Assembly: GCA_010912705.1 (NCBI GenBank)
Contig: POWB01000002.1
Span: forward strand, 62,001-126,000
Length of the DNA: 64,000 nucleotides
Reading direction: 5' to 3'
From: Halochromatium sp.
GTDB lineage: Bacteria > Pseudomonadota > Gammaproteobacteria > Chromatiales > Chromatiaceae
Of this stretch, positions 8,709-16,900 are shown piece by piece. The position numbers and the translations under genes are program-made. Under the pieces are notes generated by a model, which was not told the DNA's origin, did not search any database, and worked only from the letters and a program-made list of their open reading frames with translations. The stretch's first letter is position 1. Every line of letters begins with the position of its first letter.

Positions 8709-11055
8709 GACCTTTGCGCATCCTGGTGACCCCTTGCCGCTGCATCTGGAGCGGGTCGCACAGCGCGCTGCAGCGAGCATTGCGCCCAGCGCGCGCCCGG
8801 AGATTCGCGCCATCGCCTTGCTCGCCGGGCTGTTTCACGACCTAGGCAAGGCGACGCCTTGGTTCCAAGCCTACCTGTTACAGGGTGGTCGGCGCTCGGT
8901 GCTCACCCATCATGCCGAGCTTGGCGCGCTACTGCTGTGGTGGTATAGCGCCGCGTTGAACTGGCCTCTGTGGCAACGCCTAGCGGCCTTCATCGCCGTG
9001 CGCCGCCACCATGGGGCGCTGCGTTTTCAGGCATGGCCGGCGTTGTTTGAGCAGACCCGTGCTGAATGGCGTGACCCTGAGAGCCCGCTGCGCCGCCAAG
9101 TCGAGGCACTGGATCTCAACGGCATCCAGGTCTGGCTCAAGGCCGTGGCGGTCCAGCATCCGCAACTCGCGCTGAGGGATGTCCTAGAAGAACCGCTCAC
9201 CCTTGAACGGATCGATGCGCGTCTGCGCGATCGCCAAGCTGTTGGCTCCAAACTCAGCGTTACCTTTACCGAACTCGATGAAGCGCTGGCCATGCTCGCG
9301 GGATTCGGCGCCTTGCTCGCGGTCGATAAAACCGATGCGGCCCTGCAAGGCGCTCAGCTCATGCGGCAGACGCTGCCAGCGGATGCGGTGACGCGTTACA
9401 AAACGGGTGACTTCACGGCGCAACGCAGCACAGATCACCTCAATCAGCGCCGCGAGCAGATCGCCAACACCGTCACCCAAACCTGGCTCGATCATCTGGA
9501 TCAACCACTGCTGACGCTGACCGCGCCCACCGGTGCGGGCAAGACGCTCACCGTGCTGCATGCCGCACTGCAAGCACGCACCCGACTCGAAGCCCGCGAT
9601 GGCGTGGCCCCACGCATCATCTACTGCCTGCCATTCACCTCGGTCATCGACCAGAATCATGCCGTCTTCCAGGCCGTGCTCCGCGCCAATGCGCTCCCCG
9701 ACCGCGAGGATCGGTTGCTCAAACATCACCATTTAACCGATAGCCTGTTTCGTACCGAGACGGCCGAATACCAAGCCGATGGTGCTGGCCAATTGCTCAC
9801 CGAGACCTGGCAAAGCGAACTGGTGGTAACGACCTTTCATCAATTGCTGCACTCGCTGCTCAGCACGCGTAACGCCAATCTGAAGCGCGCCGGTCAGCTC
9901 ACCGGCGCTATCGTGCTGCTCGACGAGGTGCAGGCACTGCCGCTGCGGTATTGGGAAGCCCTACGCCAATTACTGGCGGCCGCGGCGCGAACGCTAGGTG
10001 CGCGCTTCGTGCTGCTCACCGCAACCCGTCCGCTCATCTTCCACCCAGGCGACGCGGTTGAACTGCTACCGGACCATGACGCCCATTTTCGCGCCATGAC
10101 CCGTACCCGGCTGCATGCACGGCATCGTGAACCACTTACGCTGGAGCGCTTTGCTGAGCGACTGATCGCAGAACTGCGCCAGAGCCATCCGCCCATGCTG
10201 ATCATTCTCAACCGTCGTCGCGCTGTGCGGCGCCTGTTTGAGGCACTGCATGAGGCGCTTCCGGAAAGACCCCTGGTCGCCTTGTCGACGGATCTCACCC
10301 CCTTGGATCGGCGCGCCCGCATCCGCCTCATCCGCCGTCTGTTACGCCAAGGTCAGCCCGTCATCGCCATCACCACGCAGTTGGTCGAGGCCGGTGTCGA
10401 CTTCAGCTTTCCGGTGGTCCATCGTGATTTGGCACCGCTTGATGCGCTCATCCAGGCCGCTGGTCGATGTAATCGTCACGGCGAAAGTAAAACAGAGCCA
10501 GGCGGGGTCTATCTGTGGCAGCTCCAAGACACCAAGCCCGATGGACAGACCGGCGAAGCACTCTGGCGACGGGTCTACGATGCGGCGTTGATTGAGGTGA
10601 CCGTGGAGACGCTTGGTAGCGCTGAGCACTGGGATGAGAGTGACTTTCTGGCGCTGACTCAAGATTACTTCAGCGGCTGCCGAGCGCGGCAAGATCAACA
10701 GCGCATCGATCAACAGCTCACGCAAGGGGATCTTACCGGGATGGAACAGGCCTTTCAGTTGATCGAGGAACAGCCCAAGGTGGCCCTATTTATCGCTCGC
10801 ACGCCGCTCGACCAGCGACTCTGGGCGCGTTACCAAGCACTGCGCGATGATCCGCAGCTGACGCCCGCTGAACAAGAACGCCAGTTTCGGATATTCAAAC
10901 GCGCCTTCTACGAGCGCGTGATTCAGGTGCATGCCCGCACTGCGCAAGGCTTAGAGCGCGACACCATTCACTGCCTTGACGCGGGTGAAGAGACCTATGA
11001 TCGCGCCGCTGGATTCCTCGCGCTGCCAGGAGAAGCGCCCACATGCATCCTCTAG
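8674..11055 (+). CDS. cas3: Cas3, HD nuclease-helicase of type I-B
   Basis: A 793-residue fused Cas3. The HD domain shows LFHDLGK (H55, D56), THHAELGA (H79, H80) and RRHHG. The helicase shows Walker A GAGKT at residues 287-291, the DEVQ box at 417-420, and motif VI QAAGRCNRHGE from residue 594. The protein unwinds and degrades DNA recruited by Cascade. All catalytic motifs look intact. The ATG at 8674 follows GGGAGTG and lies inside the end of cas5. The frame stays open further upstream, but that stretch is only the cas5 gene read in another frame. The 3' end overlaps cas6. Confidence 0.95.
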   Translation: MPLAPTSLPFSETFAHPGDPLPLHLERVAQRAAASIAPSARPEIRAIALLAGLFHDLGKATPWFQAYLLQGGRRSVLTHHAELGALLLWWYSAALNWPLWQRLAAFIAVRRHHGALRFQAWPALFEQTRAEWRDPESPLRRQVEALDLNGIQVWLKAVAVQHPQLALRDVLEEPLTLERIDARLRDRQAVGSKLSVTFTELDEALAMLAGFGALLAVDKTDAALQGAQLMRQTLPADAVTRYKTGDFTAQRSTDHLNQRREQIANTVTQTWLDHLDQPLLTLTAPTGAGKTLTVLHAALQARTRLEARDGVAPRIIYCLPFTSVIDQNHAVFQAVLRANALPDREDRLLKHHHLTDSLFRTETAEYQADGAGQLLTETWQSELVVTTFHQLLHSLLSTRNANLKRAGQLTGAIVLLDEVQALPLRYWEALRQLLAAAARTLGARFVLLTATRPLIFHPGDAVELLPDHDAHFRAMTRTRLHARHREPLTLERFAERLIAELRQSHPPMLIILNRRRAVRRLFEALHEALPERPLVALSTDLTPLDRRARIRLIRRLLRQGQPVIAITTQLVEAGVDFSFPVVHRDLAPLDALIQAAGRCNRHGESKTEPGGVYLWQLQDTKPDGQTGEALWRRVYDAALIEVTVETLGSAEHWDESDFLALTQDYFSGCRARQDQQRIDQQLTQGDLTGMEQAFQLIEEQPKVALFIARTPLDQRLWARYQALRDDPQLTPAEQERQFRIFKRAFYERVIQVHARTAQGLERDTIHCLDAGEETYDRAAGFLALPGEAPTCIL

Positions 11056-11723
11056 CCCAGATCCCCTTTGCCCAGGTCGAACTGACCTGGGATCGTACCC
11101 TGAACGGCAAGCCGTCTCAGCGCGCCCGCCAACTGCGCGGTGCCGTTGCCCATGCCTTTGCTGATGATCCGCTGTTCCACCAGCATGACCTGACCACGGG
11201 GAAGCCGCTCTATCGCTATCCCCGGGTGCACTATCGCTGGCAGGATGGACATGGGTTGATCGTCGGTTGGGGCGACGCTGCTCAACAGTTACTTGAGCGC
11301 CCCTGGCTCGATCTAACGCTGAGACTGGGCGAGGAATCGGTCGCCATTGAGGATGCGGCATTGACCTTGCGGCAAGGGCAGTTTGCGCTCAGCGAGCGGC
11401 TCGAGCGCTACCGCCTGCGCACCCCGGCGCTGTTGTTCAATCAGGAAAACTATGCACGCTATCAGCAGATGAGCGAGGATCTGCAGGACCGAGAGCGTAA
11501 TCGGCTGCTGGTCTCCAACCTACTGATCGCGTTGCGCGGGCTGGAGGTCCATGTTCCCGAGCGACTCTATGCTGGCTTCACTCAGTTCCAGTCCCAGCCC
11601 TGCCACTACAAGAATCAACCGCTCTTGGGCCTGACCGGAACCCTCCTCTGTAATGCGCACCTGCCCGACGGACTGGCGCTCGGGCATGCGGTCAGCCACG
11701 GATTTGGCTGGCTCACTCGCTAA
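11043..11723 (+). CDS. cas6: Cas6b-type CRISPR RNA endonuclease
   Basis: A 226-residue protein with the Cas6b N-terminal pattern (ARQLRGAVAHAF, then LYRYPRVHYRWQDGHGLIVGW) and a C-terminal glycine-rich end (LGHAVSHGFGWLT). Cas6 cuts the pre-crRNA within each repeat, leaving the 8-nt handle ATTGAAAC here. It is the only Cas6 in the window, so it probably feeds both the I-B and III-B complexes. It overlaps the end of cas3 by 13 bp. I could not assign a catalytic histidine with confidence. Confidence 0.82.
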   Translation: MHPLAQIPFAQVELTWDRTLNGKPSQRARQLRGAVAHAFADDPLFHQHDLTTGKPLYRYPRVHYRWQDGHGLIVGWGDAAQQLLERPWLDLTLRLGEESVAIEDAALTLRQGQFALSERLERYRLRTPALLFNQENYARYQQMSEDLQDRERNRLLVSNLLIALRGLEVHVPERLYAGFTQFQSQPCHYKNQPLLGLTGTLLCNAHLPDGLALGHAVSHGFGWLTR

Positions 11724-11760
11724 CCGTCCAACAGTTCTTTAACAATTCAGAGATCCGCGA

Positions 11761-11784
11761 TCCTCGCCCCGTTCGGGGCGAGGA
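11761..11784 (+). other. Perfect 10-bp hairpin in the cas6-cas1 gap
   Basis: TCCTCGCCCC pairs perfectly with GGGGCGAGGA around a GTTC loop. It lies 38 bp after the cas6 stop and 116 bp before cas1. There is no T-run after it on either strand, so a simple intrinsic terminator is not well supported. An attenuator or RNA-stabilising structure between interference and adaptation genes is possible. Confidence 0.5.
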
Positions 11785-11806
11785 GTTCGGTCTGCCGATA
11801 GGCCCG

Positions 11807-11822
11807 TTCGCAAGCTTGCCAA
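11807..11822. promoter_or_regulatory. Palindromic motif upstream of cas1, possible operator
   Basis: TTCGCAAGCTTGCCAA is the exact reverse complement of the motif at 5034-5049 and holds the same GCAAGCTTGC core. It ends 77 bp before the cas1 start. The two copies sit at almost the same distance from the first gene of the interference set and of the adaptation set. Confidence 0.45.
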
Positions 11823-11899
11823 CTCTGCCAAAGGCCTGGGCCTGTTGTGCAATCACTGCTTTCCCAGCATCCCAGCAAGCCACCCAGGCAGCACCCTCT

Positions 11900-12880
11900 A
11901 TGGACCTGATTCTCACCACCTTCGGTACCTATCTGCACCGCCGCGACGAGTTGTTCGTCGTCAAGGTCAAGGATGAGAAACAAGAAATCTCCTCGCGCAA
12001 GGTGCGCTCGATCTTGATCACCACGGGCGCCAGTCTATCGACCGATGCCATTGCCCTGGCGATCGAGAAGAACATTGATGTCGTCTTTCTCAATGCGGTC
12101 GGCGAACCCTATGGGCGTATCTGGCATGGTCGACCCGGCTCCACCATTGCCATCCGCCGTGAGCAGTTACGCCTTGCCGATACTGAGCAGGGGTTTAGGC
12201 TAGCCCTTGGCTGGATGACCCGAAAGCTCGATAACCAGATCGAGTTCTTGCGGTGCACGCGCAAGCGCCGCACCAAGCTCTCAGCCCCACTCACGGACGC
12301 GCTGCACAAACTCGAACAGCACCGTACCGACCTGAATGCCCTGACGGGTACGCTCGATGAGATCCGCGGGCACCTGATGGGCATCGAAGGACGTGCCGGG
12401 CGCACCTATTGGGAAACCCTGAGTCTCCTGATGCCCGAAACGTTCCGCTTCAGCGGTCGTTCCCGCAACCCAGCTCAGGATGAATTCAACTGCTTGCTCA
12501 ATTATGCCTATGGCGTGCTGTATAGCACCGTAGAGCGTGCCTGCATTCTTGCCGGACTTGATCCCTATGTCGGCTTTGTGCATACCGATCATTATCAGAA
12601 AAAATCCTTGGTCTTCGATCTGATCGAGTGCTATCGCATCTGGGCAGATGAGACCGTCGTCGGACTCTTTGCCGCGCGCAAGATCAAGCCATCGCAGTTC
12701 GACTGTCTGCAGAACGGCATGAAGCTCAACAAAGAAGGAAAAGCGGTCTTGATGGAAGCATTCGGAGCGTTTCTCGATGACACGATTCGCTATCGAAGCC
12801 GCAACATCAAACGCCGAGACAGCGTGCAGCTTGATTGCCATCAAATCGCCAACAGCTGGATCAAGAAGGAGGCATCATGA
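11900..12880 (+). CDS. cas1: Cas1, CRISPR integrase
   Basis: A 326-residue Cas1 of the I-B type. The N-terminal beta domain reads TTFGTYLHRRDELFVVKV. The catalytic helical domain holds the three expected metal ligands: Glu in GRTYWETL, His in VGFVHTDH and Asp in LVFDLIE. Cas1 inserts new spacers at the leader end. It follows a 176-bp gap containing a hairpin and a palindrome, so cas1-cas2-cas4 may have its own promoter. The stop overlaps cas2 as ATGA. Confidence 0.95.
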   Translation: MDLILTTFGTYLHRRDELFVVKVKDEKQEISSRKVRSILITTGASLSTDAIALAIEKNIDVVFLNAVGEPYGRIWHGRPGSTIAIRREQLRLADTEQGFRLALGWMTRKLDNQIEFLRCTRKRRTKLSAPLTDALHKLEQHRTDLNALTGTLDEIRGHLMGIEGRAGRTYWETLSLLMPETFRFSGRSRNPAQDEFNCLLNYAYGVLYSTVERACILAGLDPYVGFVHTDHYQKKSLVFDLIECYRIWADETVVGLFAARKIKPSQFDCLQNGMKLNKEGKAVLMEAFGAFLDDTIRYRSRNIKRRDSVQLDCHQIANSWIKKEAS

Positions 12881-13182
12881 AAACCACGGAAACCCTGGTC
12901 TGGGTCATCTACGATATTGTCAAAGATAGACCAAGGACCAAGATCGCGAAATGCTGTAAGAATGCGGGGTTGTATCGGGTGCAGAAATCCGTTTTTCTTG
13001 GCACCATTGCCCGCAACCGACTCGATGAACTGCGTCTGCAGATCGACGATCTGATGGACGAAGAGACTGATTCCGTCTATATCTTTCCGCTCTGCGAGCC
13101 GGATTTCCGCAAGGTGATTCTAATGGGGCAGGCGTTTGACAAGGACATGGTAACGGACGAAGTGCGAGCGCTTTTCCTATGA
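12877..13182 (+). CDS. cas2: Cas2, spacer-integration partner of Cas1
   Basis: A 101-residue ferredoxin-fold protein. The N-terminus has VWVIYDIVKDRPRTKIAK, with the conserved Asp after the first strand, then LYRVQKSVFLG. Cas2 dimers bridge Cas1 dimers in the integrase. The ATG at 12877 overlaps the cas1 stop and the family N-terminus starts here. An in-frame upstream ATG at 12835 is inside cas1. The stop overlaps the cas4 start. Confidence 0.95.
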   Translation: MKTTETLVWVIYDIVKDRPRTKIAKCCKNAGLYRVQKSVFLGTIARNRLDELRLQIDDLMDEETDSVYIFPLCEPDFRKVILMGQAFDKDMVTDEVRALFL

Positions 13183-13787
13183 TAGCCAGTGTGCAGGATA
13201 CAGAACACACGCCGATGCTAACGCCATCGGAGGTGCTCGAGCATATTTACTGCCCGCGCTTCACCTGGTACATGAATGTCCAGCATATTCCACAACATGA
13301 AGATACACGCTTCAAGGTATTAAAAGGTCGCGAGGTGCATCGGCGCAGGGCCACGGAGAATCGGGATTATCTGCGCAAGCGAATCGGTGCCGTGAAACGC
13401 GAGATCGAAGTCTACCTCGCCTCTCCCACGCTCAGGCTCCGGGGGATCGTCGATGAGGTCCTCTGGCTCAAGGATGGCACCATGGCACCGCTCGACTACA
13501 AATATACTGAGCCCCGTGAACAGGTCTTCAAGACCCACGAGACCCAAATCCTCATCTACGCGATGCTGATCGAGGCCATCTACCAGACGCCGGTAAGAAA
13601 AGGCTATCTCGCGTATGTTCGCACGGGTCAGCATCTGCAAGAAGTCGAGGTGACCGAATCAGCGAAAGCAACTGTTGTCGCTGTGGTCGATCAGATTTTT
13701 GCTATCCTAGACACTGGAAAACTTCCTTCCCGCGCACGCTCAGCACGCCGCTGTGAAGACTGTTGCTACAAAAATATTTGTGTATAA
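13179..13787 (+). CDS. cas4: Cas4, RecB-like exonuclease with Fe-S cluster
   Basis: A 202-residue Cas4. One cluster cysteine is in HIYCPRFTWY near residue 25, and the others are in the C-terminal CEDCCYKNIC. The RecB nuclease residues are seen in RGIVDEV, PLDYKYTE and ETQILIYAMLIE. Cas4 trims prespacers and checks the PAM before integration. It overlaps cas2 as ATGA and is the last gene before the leader. Cas4 after Cas2 differs from the common I-B order cas4-cas1-cas2. Confidence 0.94.
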   Translation: MIASVQDTEHTPMLTPSEVLEHIYCPRFTWYMNVQHIPQHEDTRFKVLKGREVHRRRATENRDYLRKRIGAVKREIEVYLASPTLRLRGIVDEVLWLKDGTMAPLDYKYTEPREQVFKTHETQILIYAMLIEAIYQTPVRKGYLAYVRTGQHLQEVEVTESAKATVVAVVDQIFAILDTGKLPSRARSARRCEDCCYKNICV

Positions 13788-13959
13788 CCTAGAAGAGATG
13801 ATAAGTGTATGACAAAAAATACATTTTAGGGTTTTTGTCGTTGCTGAGCAGCTGGCAAATATGGCAATGTTGGTGTTCCGAAGGGTCAAAACAGCACAAA
13901 ACAACCTCCTCCAGTATTTTGCAAGATACTGTTTATTTTGTAAATTTTGGTGCTGGGCG
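13788..13959 (+). promoter_or_regulatory. CRISPR leader with likely promoter
   Basis: This 172-bp stretch is AT-rich in an otherwise GC-rich region and codes for nothing recognisable. A possible promoter is TTGCAA (13919-13924), 16 bp, TAAATT (13941-13946), which would start transcription a few bases before the first repeat. A 20-bp near-perfect palindrome (13912-13931, one mismatched pair of ten) overlaps the -35 box. Its place next to cas4, and the degenerate repeat at the far end, both mark this as the leader end. Confidence 0.75.
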
Positions 13960-16900
13960 GTCCGCGACCTCAATCCACTACAACAAGGATTGAAACGTTT
14001 CGGCGGCGCGGCGCTCGTAGCGCTCGGCTTCCCGTCCGCGACCTCAATCCACTACAACAAGGATTGAAACTCTGCCAACTCATACAACCAGGCGCTCACG
14101 TCCGGTCGTCCGCGACCTCAATCCACTACAACAAGGATTGAAACAGATCGAAGTGCGCGCTTCGGGTGTGGACAGGAATACTGTCCGCGACCTCAATCCA
14201 CTACAACAAGGATTGAAACGCTCAAGCCGACGACGCATGAGGAAAGGGATCTCTGGTCCGCGACCTCAATCCACTACAACAAGGATTGAAACCCTTCTGT
14301 CGCACCAGCCTGGGAATCTCGTCGGGGTCCGCGACCTCAATCCACTACAACAAGGATTGAAACTATCTTGGAATCCTTGATATACGGCGCAGGTATAGTG
14401 TCCGCGACCTCAATCCACTACAACAAGGATTGAAACGCCCTGGGCTGCTTACGTATTGGGCTCCTGGTTCAAGGTCCGCGACCTCAATCCACTACAACAA
14501 GGATTGAAACTCGCAAGGCTGGGGCGGATTAATCGGATCGGGAACTTGTCCGCGACCTCAATCCACTACAACAAGGATTGAAACACGGAATCAGCTCAAG
14601 CGCCTTTGGCGCCTTGGCTGTCCGCGACCTCAATCCACTACAACAAGGATTGAAACGTCTTCAACCACCGGCGGGAGCCCCGCGCCTGTTACCGTCCGCG
14701 ACCTCAATCCACTACAACAAGGATTGAAACATGAAGCTGAGCAAGTCTGGCCGTCTGGCGTCAAGAGTCCGCGACCTCAATCCACTACAACAAGGATTGA
14801 AACTGCAAAAGCAACCGTAGACGACAGAACAGCACCAGCACGTCCGCGACCTCAATCCACTACAACAAGGATTGAAACCTGCTGCGACGATGGCAGCGTC
14901 GCCACCCGAAAAAGTCCGCGACCTCAATCCACTACAACAAGGATTGAAACTTTCCGGCCCCTGGACGCATCCCATACTCAAGCGCAGTCCGCGACCTCAA
15001 TCCACTACAACAAGGATTGAAACAACAGGCTCAGGCTGCCCTTAATGAGGGTTTTTCTTGTCCGCGACCTCAATCCACTACAACAAGGATTGAAACCACA
15101 CTAGACGAGGATCTGGGCAAGCCGGCGCAGCTCATCGATGGTCCGCGACCTCAATCCACTACAACAAGGATTGAAACCTTCGCAACGGAGCCCACCCACC
15201 AGCCCCGCAGAGGTCCGCGACCTCAATCCACTACAACAAGGATTGAAACCTGCCGCGACGATTGCTGCATCTCCACCGCTAAAGTGTCCGCGACCTCAAT
15301 CCACTACAACAAGGATTGAAACACCAAGGGGGCCAAGGCTGAAGATGCGGAACGCTTGTCCGCGACCTCAATCCACTACAACAAGGATTGAAACCTCGCT
15401 CGCGTTCGCTGTCGGTGAATATGTCGTCAAAGGTCCGCGACCTCAATCCACTACAACAAGGATTGAAACTGTCAAAGCAACGCGCGCGCTGGCTCGTCAA
15501 GGTCAGTCCGCGACCTCAATCCACTACAACAAGGATTGAAACAGCTGTGTCCGGCTATGTGATGCACGGTGCAGATTAGTCCGCGACCTCAATCCACTAC
15601 AACAAGGATTGAAACTTGGTATCAACAGACGCCAGCGCACCGCCGACCAGCAGTCCGCGACCTCAATCCACTACAACAAGGATTGAAACTCCAGCGCGTC
15701 GGACGCAAGTTCGGCAACGGCCGCATGTCCGCGACCTCAATCCACTACAACAAGGATTGAAACGCCTTGCGTCGCGAGACCCCCTGCGGTTGCCTGCTAT
15801 GGTCCGCGACCTCAATCCACTACAACAAGGATTGAAACCTGATCTGCTGGCTTGCATCGTCCATCTCCATGAGCGTCCGCGACCTCAATCCACTACAACA
15901 AGGATTGAAACCTCGAGTGCCAGCCGGCCAGCCTGATGAGCGCCATCGTCCGCGACCTCAATCCACTACAACAAGGATTGAAACATCTGTACTCTCAAAC
16001 GTGTCGTGAGCGTCGTATAGGTCCGCGACCTCAATCCACTACAACAAGGATTGAAACCCGAGCGCGCCGCTAATGGCGGTCGCCGCTTCGCTGGGTCCGC
16101 GACCTCAATCCACTACAACAAGGATTGAAACATGCTCAGCGTTAACTGCCCGGTCACGCCATCGACCGTGTCCGCGACCTCAATCCACTACAACAAGGAT
16201 TGAAACTTCATCGTGCGTTGGGTCGATGCTCGGCTCCGGGGTTGTCCGCGACCTCAATCCACTACAACAAGGATTGAAACATCCGCTCGACGCCAGCCCA
16301 GCCGCTCAACCTCCCGCGTCCGCGACCTCAATCCACTACAACAAGGATTGAAACTCCAAGTGCTCAGGCTCTTGCCCCAGCCACCCGATCGTCCGCGACC
16401 TCAATCCACTACAACAGGGATTGAAACCCTTAGCAAATTCACCGTCGACGACAGCCGACATGTGTCCGCGACCTCAATCCACTACAACAAGGATTGAAAC
16501 GTAACGGTGGCGAGATCGGCGGCCAGTTCGGTAGCGGGTCCGCGACCTCAATCCACTACAACAAGGATTGAAACATGTGGTGAGCACGACTGAGGTTGGG
16601 CGGCTAGCCGGTCCGCGACCTCAATCCACTACAACAAGGATTGAAACACCTCGAAGTGCCATCGGGCTGAGCCGCTCCGTTTGGCGTCCGCGACCTCAAT
16701 CCACTACAACAAGGATTGAAACGCGCATATCTCAAACGCTGGCGTATGGGGCTGGTTCGTCCGCGACCTCAATCCACTACAACAAGGATTGAAACCTGGA
16801 TAGCTTCGCATTTCGATCTCCTGGCTAGGTGTGTCCGCGACCTCAATCCACTACAACAAGGATTGAAACCAGATAAGCAAGATCCGACGACTTGGGCAAT

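Noticed and set aside
11735-11800. Remnant of a second CRISPR array or leader before cas1
   Set aside because: There is a TTCTTTAACAATT stretch and a GC hairpin, but only one copy and no repeated unit.
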